This document shows positions 1 through 8,927 of a stretch of 64,000 nt of DNA, in pieces. This DNA is from Cryptosporangium minutisporangium (lineage in GTDB: Bacteria > Actinomycetota > Actinomycetes > Mycobacteriales > Cryptosporangiaceae). The notes below the pieces were generated by a model that was given only the letters and a program-made list of their open reading frames with translations, was not told the origin of the DNA and did no database searches. The stretch spans positions 52,469 to 116,468 of the forward strand of contig NZ_BAAAYN010000048.1 in NCBI RefSeq assembly GCF_039536245.1, written 5' to 3'. The stretch's first letter is position 1. Every line of letters begins with the position of its first letter. The translations under genes and the position numbers were made by a program.

Positions 1-2566
1 GCCGCCCCCGCCACCGCGTGGCGGCCGGTCGTCCGCGCCCACCAGCGGTGCCGCCCCGGTCAGCGGCGCGCGCCCGGTCAGTGGTGCACGCCCGGTCAGT
101 GGTGCACGGCCGGTGAGTAGTGCGCGCCCGGTGAGTAGTGCGCGCCCGGTGAGCAGCGCGCGCCCGGTCAGCAGCCCGGCGTCCGTACCTGCGGCGTCAG
201 CGGTGCCGCCCGGGCCTCCCCCGACCGAGCTCGGTTGGTCGGCAGGCCCCGCGGCCGCCGCGACGGCCGACGTGGACTGGTCGGCGGGGACCGCCGCCGC
301 CGCGCCGGTGAGCAGCATTCCGGTGAGCCCCGGTGGCACTCCGATCCACGGCGGCGGGCACCGTCGTGGCCGCGACGGTGCCCGCAAGCTCCCCGACGAG
401 CGGCCGCTCTGGCAGCGCCCGAAGCTGATCTCGCTCGCCGCGGTGATTCTCGTCGTCGTGCTGGCGGCCGGGGACAGCAACGTCCGGCCGCCGCTGCACC
501 TGCTCAGCGGCTCCGCCGACGGCACCGTCACCGTCGCCCTGAACGAGACGATCAACGAGTTCCAGCCGCACAAGCAGCTCGGCGCCGGCGTCGACGGTCT
601 GGAAGGCGGTGAGATCGCCAAGGTCTGGACGCAGAAGAACATCACCGCGATGAAGTCCGCCGGCTGGGGCGCGATCAGCTACCGGCTCCGTACCGAGCTC
701 GGCGTCAAGGCCTGGCACTGGAACCCGGTCGGCACCTGGAGCAACCCCGCCAAGAAGGAGGGGTACTGGACGTCCAGCGACGTCATCGAGAAGGACGCCG
801 GCGTCTCGTACGGGTACCACCTGCCGCGTCGTGGCAACACGATCGACCAGGCGAACAACGACGCGTTCGCCAAGATCACCGACGGTGACCCGACGAGCTT
901 CTGGAAGAGCAACCCGTACCTCGACCCGCACTTCACCAAGCGGCCGAGCACCGAGCACCAGCAGTGGATCATGATCGGCCTCGGCTACGAGAAGCCGGTG
1001 CAGGACATCACGATCAACTGGGGCGACCCGTACGCGTCGAAGTTCAAGGTCCAGTACTGGTCCGGCAGTAACGACGCGATCCACCCCGCGCACCCGACGG
1101 CGAACTGGAAAGACTTCCCGAACGCCGCGCACGACGGCACGGGCGGCAAGCAGACCGTCACGGTGGCCGACTCGCCGGTGAGCACGCAGTTCGTCCGCAT
1201 CTTGATGTCGGAGGGCTCCGGAACCGGACCGGCCGGCTCCACCGACATCCGCGACCGGCTCGGCTACTCGGTGCGTGAGCTCTCGATCGGTTACACGAAG
1301 GACGGCTCGTTCGTCGACCACCTCGTGCACCGCAAGGACCAGGAGCAGTCGCCCACGTGGGTCTCGTCCACCGACCCGTGGCACAAGGCCACCGACATGG
1401 ACAAGGACTACGAGCACGCGAGCTTCGAGCGCACGTACGGCAGTGGCCTGACCAACAACGAGCCGATGATGATCCCGGTGCCGGTGCTCTACGGCATCCC
1501 CGACGACGCCGCCGCGCTCGTCTCCTACCTCAAGAAGAAGAAGTTCCCGTTCTTCCAGGTGGAGATGGGTGAGGAGCCGGACGGTCAGCTGGCCACGCCG
1601 GAGGACTACGCGCAGCTCTACATGCAGGTGGCCGACGCGATCAAGAAGGTCGATCCGAACGTCCAGATGGGCGGTCCCGGCTACCAGACGGTCATCCCGG
1701 ACTGGATCCACTGGCGGGATGCCAACGGGGACAACTCGTGGACGAGCCGGTTCGTGAAGTACCTGAAGGCCAAGGGCCGGATGGAGGACTTCGACTTCTT
1801 CTCGTTCGAGTGGTACCCGTTCGACGACGTCTGCGGTAAGCACGACAAGCAGATCGCCGAGCACCCCAAGCTCTTCTACGAGCAGATCGAGAAGCAGTAC
1901 AAGAACGGTCTGCCGCGTGACGTCCCGATGGTGATCACCGAGTACGGCTACTCGTCGTTCGCCGGGCAGGTCGAGCTGGAGTTCCCGGGCGCGATCGTCA
2001 ACGTCGAGACCGCGGCGATGCACCTCGAGGTGGGTGGCCACACCAGCTACTTCTACGGCCTCGAACCCAACTGGGTCTTCCAGGAGGAAGAGGGCAAGCC
2101 GTGTAACACGTTCGGCAACCTGATGATGTTGCAGTTCTACGAGGACTTCAAAATCCGGCCGCTGGTCGGGTACTACGCGGCGCAGCTGGTGACCCGCCAC
2201 TGGGTGAAGCCGGGCAACGAGAAGCATCAGATGCTGAAGGCGAAGTCCGACCTCAAGCTGGCCGACGGCAACCCGCAGGTCACCTCGTGGGCGGTCCGGC
2301 GACCGGACGGCAAGATCTCGATCCTGCTGATCAACAAGGACCCGAAGAAGGAGGTCTCGGTCAAGCTGGAGGGCTCCGGCGGCGACCTCAGCGGGCCGTA
2401 CCACATGTACCAGTACTCCCAGGACCACTACGACTGGAAGCCCGGTTCGGTGGAGGAGAGCGGCGGCAAGCCCACGAAGAGCTTCCCGCCGACCAAGACC
2501 CACCAGTCCTCGTCGAAGGTGACGTTGCCGCCGTACTCCATCTCCGTGGTGCATGCGGAGTCCTGA
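1..2566 (+). CDS. Membrane-anchored clan GH-A-like glycoside hydrolase with discoidin-like insert (5' end outside window)
   Basis: The frame is open to the left edge, so the true start lies outside; the first in-window candidate is GTG 113. Order along the protein (residues counted from 113): Pro/Ala/Ser-rich low-complexity region with hexapeptide repeats (to about 95), one hydrophobic segment (about 105-120, [16 protein letters not shown]), then a large domain, presumably extracellular. Residues about 245-395 read like an F5/8 type C (discoidin) module ([18 protein letters not shown]). A TIM-barrel-like part follows with EMGEEPDG near 487 (acid/base candidate) and VITEYGYSS (E610, nucleophile candidate), the arrangement of clan GH-A retaining enzymes. 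Substrate unknown; GH39/GH5-like xylosidase or glucanase is possible. The long cytoplasmic tail is unusual for such an enzyme. Confidence 0.75.
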   Translation, partial: PPPPPRGGRSSAPTSGAAPVSGARPVSGARPVSGARPVSSARPVSSARPVSSARPVSSPASVPAASAVPPGPPPTELGWSAGPAAAATADVDWSAGTAAAAPVSSIPVSPGGTPIHGGGHRRGRDGARKLPDERPLWQRPKLISLAAVILVVVLAAGDSNVRPPLHLLSGSADGTVTVALNETINEFQPHKQLGAGVDGLEGGEIAKVWTQKNITAMKSAGWGAISYRLRTELGVKAWHWNPVGTWSNPAKKEGYWTSSDVIEKDAGVSYGYHLPRRGNTIDQANNDAFAKITDGDPTSFWKSNPYLDPHFTKRPSTEHQQWIMIGLGYEKPVQDITINWGDPYASKFKVQYWSGSNDAIHPAHPTANWKDFPNAAHDGTGGKQTVTVADSPVSTQFVRILMSEGSGTGPAGSTDIRDRLGYSVRELSIGYTKDGSFVDHLVHRKDQEQSPTWVSSTDPWHKATDMDKDYEHASFERTYGSGLTNNEPMMIPVPVLYGIPDDAAALVSYLKKKKFPFFQVEMGEEPDGQLATPEDYAQLYMQVADAIKKVDPNVQMGGPGYQTVIPDWIHWRDANGDNSWTSRFVKYLKAKGRMEDFDFFSFEWYPFDDVCGKHDKQIAEHPKLFYEQIEKQYKNGLPRDVPMVITEYGYSSFAGQVELEFPGAIVNVETAAMHLEVGGHTSYFYGLEPNWVFQEEEGKPCNTFGNLMMLQFYEDFKIRPLVGYYAAQLVTRHWVKPGNEKHQMLKAKSDLKLADGNPQVTSWAVRRPDGKISILLINKDPKKEVSVKLEGSGGDLSGPYHMYQYSQDHYDWKPGSVEESGGKPTKSFPPTKTHQSSSKVTLPPYSISVVHAES
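55..172 (+). repeat. 18-bp coding tandem repeat ([12 protein letters not shown])
   Basis: About six and a half in-frame copies of an 18-bp unit of the type cccggtcagtggtgcacg encode PVSGAR, drifting to PVSSAR. They sit in the disordered N-terminal tail of the glycoside hydrolase. Near-identity of units at DNA level suggests recent expansion by slippage or recombination. Confidence 0.85.
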
Positions 2567-2589
2567 CCGTGGTCTGGCACGCTGAGGGT

Positions 2590-3345
2590 ATGAGTGCAGC
2601 GATCGGAACCCTGGTTCTGCTCCGCCACGGCGAGAGCGAGTGGAACGCGAAGAACCTGTTCACCGGATGGGTCGACGTCGACCTGACGGCCAAGGGCGAG
2701 GACGAGGCTCGGCGCGGCGGCGAGCTGCTGAAGGATGCCGGTCTGCTGCCGGACGTCCTGCACACGTCGGTGCTGCGCCGGGCCATCCGGACGTCCGTCC
2801 TCGCGCTGGACGCCCTCGACCGGATGTGGATTCCGGTCACCCGCAGCTGGCGCCTGAACGAGCGGCACTACGGCGCGCTGCAGGGCAAGAACAAGAAGCA
2901 GACGCTGGAGGAGTTCGGCGAGGAGCAGTTCATGCTCTGGCGCCGTTCGTACGACACTCCGCCGCCGCCGCTCGACGAGGACGCCGAGTGGTCGCAGTTC
3001 AACGATGCGCGGTACGCGGCGCTGCCGCCGGAGATCCGGCCGCGGACCGAGTGCCTGAAAGACGTGCTCGTGCGGACCCTGCCGTACTGGTACGACTCGA
3101 TCGTCCCGGATCTGCAGGCGGGCAAGACCGTGCTGGTCGCGGCGCACGGCAACTCGCTGCGGGCGCTGGTGAAGCACCTGGACGGCGTCAGCGACGAGGC
3201 GATCGCCGGCCTGAACATCCCGACCGGCATTCCGCTGCGGTACGACCTGGACGCCGCCCTGAAGCCGACCAACCCCGGCGGCACGTACCTCGACCCCGAG
3301 GCGGCCGCGACCGCAGCCGCCGCCGTAGCCTCCCAGGGCCGCTAA
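2590..3345 (+). CDS. gpmA: 2,3-bisphosphoglycerate-dependent phosphoglycerate mutase
   Basis: Interconverts 3- and 2-phosphoglycerate in glycolysis. The 251-residue length is normal for the dPGM family. The phosphohistidine motif [10 protein letters not shown] (H13), the substrate loop [12 protein letters not shown] and the second catalytic His in [10 protein letters not shown] (H186) are all visible. ATG 2590 gives the canonical N-terminus; the Shine-Dalgarno sequence is weak. It lies 23 bp behind the glycoside hydrolase. Its position next to the senX3-regX3 region parallels gpm1 (Rv0489) in Mycobacterium tuberculosis. Confidence 0.97.
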   Translation: MSAAIGTLVLLRHGESEWNAKNLFTGWVDVDLTAKGEDEARRGGELLKDAGLLPDVLHTSVLRRAIRTSVLALDALDRMWIPVTRSWRLNERHYGALQGKNKKQTLEEFGEEQFMLWRRSYDTPPPPLDEDAEWSQFNDARYAALPPEIRPRTECLKDVLVRTLPYWYDSIVPDLQAGKTVLVAAHGNSLRALVKHLDGVSDEAIAGLNIPTGIPLRYDLDAALKPTNPGGTYLDPEAAATAAAAVASQGR

Positions 3346-3352
3346 GTGCACG

Positions 3353-3530
3353 GCCCGCCCAGAACGAGGCTGACGGCCGCGCATAAGGCCTTGAGACCAC
3401 AGCAAGGTCGAGGCGGCCTTGAGCGCGGACGCCAGCCTCGTCCTGGGCGGGCTCCAGGTCCGTAACCAGTACAAATCCGCGCGTGGCGGCGCTTCAGGAG
3501 AAACCGCTCGAGGTGGGCGCCCGCCGGGGT
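3353..3530 (+). repeat. Structured intergenic repeat, copy A (head plus tail)
   Basis: Fills the gap between the convergent gpmA and HAD genes. The head (3353-3452) is a giant hairpin: gcccgcccagaacgaggctg at 3353 pairs with cagcctcgtcctgggcgggc ending at 3452, and pairing continues inward to about 33 of 38 positions, with a small gacc/ggtc hairpin at the apex. The tail (from 3453) carries tccaggtc, then gcgtggcggcgcttca, then ggtgggcgcc, matching the other copies. Function unknown; it could act as a bidirectional terminator. Confidence 0.75.
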
Positions 3531-3531
3531 G

Positions 3532-4230
3532 TCAGCGCGCCGCGGTCAGGACTGCGCTGTCGTCGCGAGCCGGGGCCGTCAGATCGATCGACGTCAGATC
3601 GGGCACGACGACGTCCGCCTCGGCGAGCTCCTCCGCCGGGTGAGACGTCGTCACCGCGACCACCGGGCATCCCGCGTCCCGTCCGGAGCGGATCCCGGCG
3701 GGCGCGTCCTCGACGACGACGACCGGCCCGGCGGCGCCCAGCCGCTCCAAGCCGATCACGTAGGGCTCCGGGTCCGGCTTGCCGGCCCGCACGTCCTCCG
3801 CGGTCACCAGCACGCCCGGCGTCGGTAGCCCGGCTGCCGCCAGCCGGGCCGTGGCGACGGCCATCGTCCCGCTGGTCACGATGCCCCACGGCACCACGCC
3901 CGCGACGGCGTCCAGCAACCGTGTCGCTCCGGGGACGGCCGCTACGCCGGCGATGTCGGTGGCCTCCAGCGCGGAGAGCCGCGCGACGGCGTCGGCTACC
4001 TGATCGGCCGGTAGGAGGTTGCGGATGTGGTCCTCGGCCCGCTTGCCGTGCAGCGGCTCCGGGAACGCGTTGGCCGGCAGGTTGTACCAGTCGAGGAACG
4101 TCCACCACTGGCGCTCGACGACCGCGGTGGAGTCGACCAGCGTGCCGTCGAGATCGAAGAGGATCCCGGCGAGCGTCGTCGACCACGTCTCCGGGTGGGC
4201 AAGACGATCCAGGTGCGTTCGTGCGGCCAT
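3532..4230 (-). CDS. HAD-superfamily phosphatase (beta-phosphoglucomutase/phosphoglycolate phosphatase-like)
   Basis: A 232-residue HAD hydrolase. Motif I FDLDGTLVDS (nucleophile Asp near residue 24) is followed by a helical cap, motif II VTSGT, motif III Lys in RAGKPDPEPY and motif IV VVEDAPAGIRSG. The cap type and the EDAPAGI motif suggest sugar phosphates (DOG-phosphatase, beta-PGM or SgcQ-type) rather than proteins; the substrate is not determinable. The start at 4230 (ATG) leaves 17 bp after the phoU stop, so it probably shares the phoU transcript. The frame stays open upstream inside phoU but without family similarity. Confidence 0.85.
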   Translation of the reverse strand: MAARTHLDRLAHPETWSTTLAGILFDLDGTLVDSTAVVERQWWTFLDWYNLPANAFPEPLHGKRAEDHIRNLLPADQVADAVARLSALEATDIAGVAAVPGATRLLDAVAGVVPWGIVTSGTMAVATARLAAAGLPTPGVLVTAEDVRAGKPDPEPYVIGLERLGAAGPVVVVEDAPAGIRSGRDAGCPVVAVTTSHPAEELAEADVVVPDLTSIDLTAPARDDSAVLTAAR

Positions 4231-4247
4231 CACGACCGCATTCTTCC

Positions 4248-4898
4248 TCAGGCGCTGGCCGGCAGCACACCCGTCACTAGTTGCACCATCCGCCTGGCCA
4301 GCGAAACCGCGTGGTCGGCGTAGCGCTCGTAGAACCGGCCGAGCAGCGTCACGTCGATCGCCGCCTCCATGCCGTGGGTCCAGTTCTCGTCCAGCACCCG
4401 GGCGAACAGTTCCCGGTGGAGCTCGTCCATCCGGTCGTCGTCCTTGGTGATCTCGACCGCGAGTGACACATCTCTCTCGACCAGGACGTCGCGGGTCTTC
4501 ACGACGAGTTTGTCGGCCACCAGTGCGGCTTCGACGAAGATCGGCTTCAGGTCGGCGGGGACCGCACACTCCGGGTACCGCATCCGGGCGATCGTCGCGA
4601 CGTGCCGCGCCAGGTCGCCCATCCGCTCGAGCGACGAGACCATCCGCAGACCGCCGATGATCGTCCTTAAGTCGACCGCGACCGGCTGCTGGCGAGCCAG
4701 CAAGTCCATCGAGCGCTCCTCCAGCTCGCGGTGGAGCGCGTCGATCTGCGCGTCACCGGAGATGACGGCCTCGGCGAGTCGGAGGTCGGAGGTGAGCAGC
4801 GCCGTCGTGGCTGAATCCATCGCCACGCGCGCAAGGTCGGTCATCCGGACGAGGATCTCGTTGATCTTCGAGAGCTCGCCGTGGAACGAGTCACGCAT
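4248..4898 (-). CDS. phoU: Phosphate transport system regulatory protein PhoU
   Basis: A 216-residue all-helical protein with the two PhoU three-helix repeats (about 10-105 and 115-210). Each repeat carries a metal-binding E/DxxxD-type motif (SSLERMGDLARHVA, ERYADHAVSLARRM). PhoU links the Pst phosphate transporter to the phosphate-sensing histidine kinase and keeps the response off when phosphate is plentiful. It is transcribed divergently from the senX3-like kinase, which is its expected partner; no pst genes lie in the window. ATG 4898 is the family start (MRDSFHGEL). Confidence 0.96.
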   Translation of the reverse strand: MRDSFHGELSKINEILVRMTDLARVAMDSATTALLTSDLRLAEAVISGDAQIDALHRELEERSMDLLARQQPVAVDLRTIIGGLRMVSSLERMGDLARHVATIARMRYPECAVPADLKPIFVEAALVADKLVVKTRDVLVERDVSLAVEITKDDDRMDELHRELFARVLDENWTHGMEAAIDVTLLGRFYERYADHAVSLARRMVQLVTGVLPASA

Positions 4899-5033
4899 GG
4901 AAGCTCCGTGGGATGCCCGGCAGTTTCCTCGACGTTAGTGCGTGGGGGGCGCGCCGGGCTTTCCCGACCGGTGTCGATCCCTTGAAGCTTGGGCGGCTTT
5001 CCGGTGAACAGCTGCCGCAGATTTCGGTCAGCA

Positions 5034-5055
5034 GGTCACGTTAGGGTCACCACGG
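5034..5055 (+). promoter_or_regulatory. Candidate PHO box (11-nt direct repeats) between phoU and senX3
   Basis: The core GGTCA occurs at 5034 and again at 5045, exactly 11 nt apart (ggtcacgttag, ggtcaccacgg), with a further ggtca at 5026 out of phase. PhoP/RegX3-type regulators bind 11-nt direct repeats with a G(G/T)TCA core. The position just upstream of the senX3-regX3 start fits autoregulation. Matches outside the core are partial. Confidence 0.4.
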
Positions 5056-5081
5056 ACGTGCAGCCTCTTACGATCGTTGCC

Positions 5082-6569
5082 GTGGATCTTGCATCGGCGC
5101 TGCTCATCGGCGTCCCCGCTGTGTTGCTGGGGGCGGTCGTCGGTGCCGTCCTTTTCGCCCTGGTCCGGCGTCCGCAGCAACCCGAGGTGGCACCCGCGCC
5201 GGTGACCCCGCTGGACCTCGATCTGGCCCGTCGGAGCCTGGACGGGTTGGGAATCGGCGTAGTTGTTCTGGATCCGCGCGACGATGTCGTGCTCGCGAAC
5301 CCCGCGGCACGTAGGCTAGGGGTTGTCCGGGACGGTCGGATCGGACATTCGGTGCTTCGCGCCTTCAGCCGACAGGTTCGGCAGATCGGCGAGGTGCGCG
5401 AGACCGAGGTGGAGCTGCCGCGCGGGCGCGGCCTGGAACCGTTGGGGGTTCGGGTCCGGGCCGCCCCGCTCGGCGTCAGCGGCCACGCCGTGATGCAGGT
5501 GGAGGACGTCACCGAGGCGCACCGGTTGGCCAATGTCCGCCGTGACTTCGTCGCGAACGTCAGCCACGAGCTCAAAACGCCGGTGGGCGCGCTCTCGTTG
5601 CTCGCCGAGGCGATGCTCGACGCGGTCGACGACCCCGCCACCGTGCAGCGGTTCGCCGAGCGCATCCGCCTGGAGTCCGGCCGGCTCGGCCGCCTGGTGC
5701 AGGAGCTCATCGAGCTGTCCCGCCTCCAGGGCGCCGACCCGCTGCCCGAGCCCGTCGCCGTGCCGGTGGACCGCGTGGTCTCCGAGGTGGTCGACCGCAC
5801 CCGGACGCTGGCCGAGGGCAAGTCGATCACGGTCGTCTCCGGCGGCGAGCGCGGCCTGGTCGTCGAAGGCAACGAGAGCCAGCTGGTCACCGCGATCGTC
5901 AACCTGGTCGAGAACGCGGTCACGTACAGCCCGGAGCGCACCCGGGTCGCGATCGGCACGCGGCGGCGCGGCCACTTGATCGAGATCTCCGTGTCCGACC
6001 AGGGCATGGGCATCGGCGAGGCCGACCTCGACCGGATCTTCGAGCGCTTCTACCGGGCCGACCCGGCGCGCTCGCGGGCGACCGGCGGCACCGGCCTCGG
6101 CCTGGCGATCGTCAAGCACATCGCGACCAACCACGGTGGCAGCGTGGACGTCTGGAGCGTGGAGGGATCCGGCTCGACGTTCACGCTGCGCCTGCCCGAC
6201 CCCGGCTGCGACTCGCCCGGCTTCGAGGACTTCGACGCTCTCGAGGACTTCGACGGCTTGGCCGAGTTCTCCGGCGGCGAGGCCGATCCCGGCCGTCCGA
6301 ACCGCCCGGGGGAGTTAGACGCGGATGCCTCGACCGCCAGGGAGACGGCGCCCCCCGTAGCCGCCAGTGCAGCGGACGGCCCGGACGCGGTACCCGCTCC
6401 GGTCCTGACGGCCCGGGAGTCCGACCCGGTCCGGTCCGGAGACCGGCAAACAGCCGATGCGGAAGCCACGGAGCGCACCGACGCGCCCGACGAGGCGAAC
6501 GCGGACGAAACCCGGGGCCTCGAGACCCCGACCCAACGCCCCACAGCAGTAACGAGAGGTGAAGCGTGA
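5082..6569 (+). CDS. senX3: Phosphate-sensing sensor histidine kinase (SenX3/PhoR type)
   Basis: An N-terminal hydrophobic segment (residues 1-26) is followed by a PAS-like region (about 45-150), HisKA with the phospho-acceptor in FVANVSHELKTPVGAL (His near 164), and HATPase_c with NLVENAVTYSP (near 277), DQGMGIG and TGGTGLGLAIVKH. It phosphorylates the adjacent RegX3-like regulator under phosphate limitation. After the catalytic domain there is an unusual acidic, low-complexity tail of about 120 residues starting at GCDSPGFEDFD. GTG 5082 begins right at the membrane segment; GTG 5058 and TTG 4989 are upstream alternatives. The stop overlaps the regulator start by 4 nt. Confidence 0.92.
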   Translation: MDLASALLIGVPAVLLGAVVGAVLFALVRRPQQPEVAPAPVTPLDLDLARRSLDGLGIGVVVLDPRDDVVLANPAARRLGVVRDGRIGHSVLRAFSRQVRQIGEVRETEVELPRGRGLEPLGVRVRAAPLGVSGHAVMQVEDVTEAHRLANVRRDFVANVSHELKTPVGALSLLAEAMLDAVDDPATVQRFAERIRLESGRLGRLVQELIELSRLQGADPLPEPVAVPVDRVVSEVVDRTRTLAEGKSITVVSGGERGLVVEGNESQLVTAIVNLVENAVTYSPERTRVAIGTRRRGHLIEISVSDQGMGIGEADLDRIFERFYRADPARSRATGGTGLGLAIVKHIATNHGGSVDVWSVEGSGSTFTLRLPDPGCDSPGFEDFDALEDFDGLAEFSGGEADPGRPNRPGELDADASTARETAPPVAASAADGPDAVPAPVLTARESDPVRSGDRQTADAEATERTDAPDEANADETRGLETPTQRPTAVTRGEA

Positions 6570-7246
6570 CCCGAGTTCTGGTGGTCGAAGACGAGGAGTC
6601 GTTCTCGGACGCCTTGTCGTACATGCTCCGTAAGGAGGGATTCGAGGTCGGGCTCGCCGCCACCGGCCCGGACGCGCTGACCGAGTTCGATCGGGCCGGC
6701 GCCGACATCGTGCTGCTCGACGTCATGCTGCCGGGCCTGTCCGGCACCGAGGTCTGCCGGACCCTGCGGGCGCGCTCGACGGTGCCGATCATCATGGTCA
6801 CCGCGCGGGACGGGGAGATCGACAAGGTCGTCGGGCTGGAGATCGGCGCCGACGACTACGTGACGAAGCCGTACTCACCGCGGGAGCTGGTCGCCCGGAT
6901 CCGGGCCGTGCTGCGGCGGCGGACCGAGCCGGAGGAGCTGACGCCGGCGACCCTGGAGGCCGGTCCGGTCCGGATGGACGTCGACCGGCACACGGTCACG
7001 GTGAACGGTACGAGCATCTCGCTCCCGCTCAAGGAGTTCGAGCTCCTGGAGATGCTGCTGCGGAACGCCGGGCGGGTGCTCACGCGTGGGCAGCTCATCG
7101 ACCGGATCTGGGGTGCGGACTACGTGGGCGACACCAAGACGCTCGACGTCCACGTCAAGCGGCTGCGGGCCAAGATCGAGCCGTCGCCGAGCCACCCGCA
7201 GTACCTCGTCACAGTGCGAGGGCTGGGCTACAAATTCGAAGCTTGA
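6566..7246 (+). CDS. regX3: OmpR-family response regulator (RegX3/PhoP type)
   Basis: The 226-residue receiver plus winged-helix regulator has acidic pocket VVEDEE (E8-D9), phospho-acceptor D52 in VLLDVMLPG, the conserved switch Thr in MVTARD and Lys in VTKPYSPREL. The C-terminal OmpR wHTH carries SLPLKEFELLEML and VHVKRLRAKIE. It is the DNA-binding output of the phosphate response, switching on phosphate-scavenging genes. GTG 6566 overlaps the kinase stop (GTGA), implying translational coupling. A structured intergenic repeat starts 8 bp after its stop. Confidence 0.96.
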   Translation: MTRVLVVEDEESFSDALSYMLRKEGFEVGLAATGPDALTEFDRAGADIVLLDVMLPGLSGTEVCRTLRARSTVPIIMVTARDGEIDKVVGLEIGADDYVTKPYSPRELVARIRAVLRRRTEPEELTPATLEAGPVRMDVDRHTVTVNGTSISLPLKEFELLEMLLRNAGRVLTRGQLIDRIWGADYVGDTKTLDVHVKRLRAKIEPSPSHPQYLVTVRGLGYKFEA

Positions 7247-7253
7247 GTGGGCG

Positions 7254-7437
7254 GCCCGCTGAGGACGACGGATGACAGGCGAGCGCGCCTCCTTATGACG
7301 CCAAGGGCCAAGGTCACGGCGTCGGGGCGCTCGACTGTCCCCGACGCCCCTCAGCGGGCTCCAGGTTCAGACAACTGCGGCGCGCCTGACGGCGCTTCAA
7401 CCGCAACTGCTTCTGGTGGACGTCGGGCAGCGGCGCA
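7254..7437 (+). repeat. Structured intergenic repeat, copy B (head plus tail)
   Basis: Lies between the convergent regX3 and the 104-residue ORF. Head 7254-7359: gcccgctgagg pairs with cctcagcgggc, and gacag-g-cgagcgc pairs with gcgctcg-a-ctgtc further in, with atgacgcc/ggcgtc near the apex. Tail 7360-7437: tccaggttcag, gcgcctgacggcgcttcaa, then gcaactgcttctggtggacg and cgggcagcg. The tail's small hairpin is gcgcc-N4-ggcgc. Head sequence is closest to copy D, tail closest to copy C. Confidence 0.8.
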
Positions 7438-7444
7438 GTTCGGG

Positions 7445-7759
7445 TCACGCCGCGGTGCCGCAGCCGACCAACTCCCGGTCGCTGGTCGGGCTGGCAGCGA
7501 TGGCCGAGGTGACCGCGGTAGCGGAAGTGGCCGAGGCGGCAACGGTGGCGGGGGTGGCGACTGCGGCCGGGGCAGCCGGGGTGGAGGCGGCTCGTGCGGG
7601 CTGGGTGGTGGCGGCGCGGCCGGTGACTACCGTGACGATCCCGCCGCACCAGCACTCCACCTCCATCACGATGCCGTGGTCGGTGTGGTCCATACGCCGG
7701 ATGTCGTCAGTGCTGGCCAGGGTGCGTGCGCCGTGGTGGTGGCAATCGATAGCGAACAT
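7445..7759 (-). CDS. Small Cys/His-rich protein of unknown function
   Basis: A 104-residue ORF. The first 50 residues look like a real folded domain: a CHHH cluster at residues 6-9, then STDDIRRMDHTDHGI and VECWCGG, giving Cys and His residues that could bind metal. The rest is Ala/Thr/Val-rich low complexity ending in CGTAA. I do not recognise an experimentally characterised family. It ends next to repeat copy B and is divergent from the GlxA-type regulator, with a 109-bp gap. The low-complexity C-terminus may be a later extension. Confidence 0.55.
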   Translation of the reverse strand: MFAIDCHHHGARTLASTDDIRRMDHTDHGIVMEVECWCGGIVTVVTGRAATTQPARAASTPAAPAAVATPATVAASATSATAVTSAIAASPTSDRELVGCGTAA

Positions 7760-7818
7760 GCGAGAAGCTTCGCGTCCGAGCGGTTCGGGGTGTGAGTGGC
7801 AATCGTGACCACCACCCC

Positions 7819-7866
7819 AAGAAAACTGCCAATGTCAGGGTTCCTCTGAGCGCAAGAAAACTGCCA
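7819..7866 (+). promoter_or_regulatory. Direct repeat upstream of the GlxA-type regulator (candidate operator)
   Basis: caagaaaactgcca (7819-7832) and caagaaactgcca (7854-7866) differ by one A, with the ctgcca cores 34 bp apart. The second copy ends just before the start codon at 7869. AraC/GlxA-type regulators often bind direct repeats near their own promoters, so autoregulation is plausible; this is inference. Confidence 0.35.
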
Positions 7867-7868
7867 TC

Positions 7869-8852
7869 ATGGTCCCCATGATCGTTACCGGCGTTTCGCC
7901 TACCAACGTCGGCGCGCTGACGTGGGGGATCGTCACCGAAGTCTTCGGTTACGACCGCACCGATATCGGCCTGCCCCCCTTCGACTTCGCGATCGTGCCG
8001 GCCGAAGAGGGCCCGATCCGCACCCGCTACGGTGCCACCATCCAGCTCGACGGCGACTTCAGCCGGATCGACGACTCCGATCTCGTCCTGGTGCTGCCGT
8101 GGGAGGACTACACCCACCCACCGGAGCCCTACCTCGACGCCCTCCGCCGCGCGTACGACCGGGGCGCCACGCTGATGGGCTTCTGTTCGGGCACGTTCGT
8201 GCTCGCGTCGGCCGGTCTTCTCGACGGACGCCGCGCGACGACGCACTGGCGCAGCTCCACCTTCATCGCCGACGCGTTCCCGCAGGTGACGATCGACGCC
8301 GACGTCCTCTACGTGGACGAGGGGCGGGTGCTCACCGGCGCCGGTAGTGCGGCCGGGCTCGACCTCTGCCTGCACTGGGTGCGCCGCGAGTACGGCGCCC
8401 GGGTGGCGAACGCACTGGCCCGCTCGGTCGTGGTTCCACCGCACCGGGACGGGGGACAGGCGCAGTACATCGTCTCGCCGCTGCCCGAGGTCGGTGACTC
8501 CGACCGGCTCGTCGAGGTGCTGGCCTGGATGCGGGAGAACCTGCACCAGCCGCTCACCGTCGAGGTGCTGGCGACCAAGGCGCTGATGAGCCCGCGCAGC
8601 TTCGCGCGGCACTTCCGGGCCACCACCGGCACCACGCCGCGCGCCTGGCTGCTCGCGCAGCGGCTGCACCGGGCCGAGGAGCTGCTCGAGGGTGGCGACC
8701 TGCCGGTGGAGGAGGTCGCCAGGCGGGTCGGGTTCGGTACCGCCGCGGCACTGCGTGACCAATTCGTCCGCCGCCGGGGGGTGCCGCCGCGCGACTACCG
8801 CCGCGCGTTCCGCGCCGCCTCCGAGTGCCCCGAGGAAGAGGGCGCCGCCTGA
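7869..8852 (+). CDS. GlxA-family transcriptional regulator (DJ-1/PfpI domain plus AraC HTH)
   Basis: A 327-residue protein with an N-terminal class-I glutamine amidotransferase-like domain (about 1-175; elbow GFCSGTFVLASAGLL, and TTHW) and a C-terminal AraC-type double helix-turn-helix (about 215-315; PLTVEVLATKALMSPRSFAR, RVGFGTAAALRDQF). The family regulates catabolic or stress genes; the Cys elbow is kept, but the catalytic role is generally thought lost. The ligand is unknown. ATG 7878 is an alternative start. It has no co-directional partner and is followed by a terminator shared with the opposing gene. Confidence 0.9.
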   Translation: MVPMIVTGVSPTNVGALTWGIVTEVFGYDRTDIGLPPFDFAIVPAEEGPIRTRYGATIQLDGDFSRIDDSDLVLVLPWEDYTHPPEPYLDALRRAYDRGATLMGFCSGTFVLASAGLLDGRRATTHWRSSTFIADAFPQVTIDADVLYVDEGRVLTGAGSAAGLDLCLHWVRREYGARVANALARSVVVPPHRDGGQAQYIVSPLPEVGDSDRLVEVLAWMRENLHQPLTVEVLATKALMSPRSFARHFRATTGTTPRAWLLAQRLHRAEELLEGGDLPVEEVARRVGFGTAAALRDQFVRRRGVPPRDYRRAFRAASECPEEEGAA

Positions 8853-8865
8853 TCCGCGCCGATTG

Positions 8866-8910
8866 ACGCCGAATCCGTCTCCACGGGCGCCGTGGGGACG
8901 GATTCGGCGT
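8866..8910. terminator. Bidirectional terminator hairpin
   Basis: A 19-nt stem (acgccgaatccgtctccac at 8866 against gtggggacggattcggcgt ending 8910, one mismatch) with a short GC loop, centred between convergent genes. Confidence 0.7.
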
Positions 8911-8927
8911 AACTGAGCGCGGGGTCG

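Noticed and set aside
55-172. CRISPR-like array
   Set aside because: The 18-bp units are contiguous with no spacers and are in frame, so this is a coding tandem repeat.
197-2554. Long minus-strand open frame (785 codons) opposite the glycoside hydrolase
   Set aside because: It is an antisense shadow caused by high GC; the translation is Arg/Val/Leu-rich without domain, and the plus strand has catalytic motifs.
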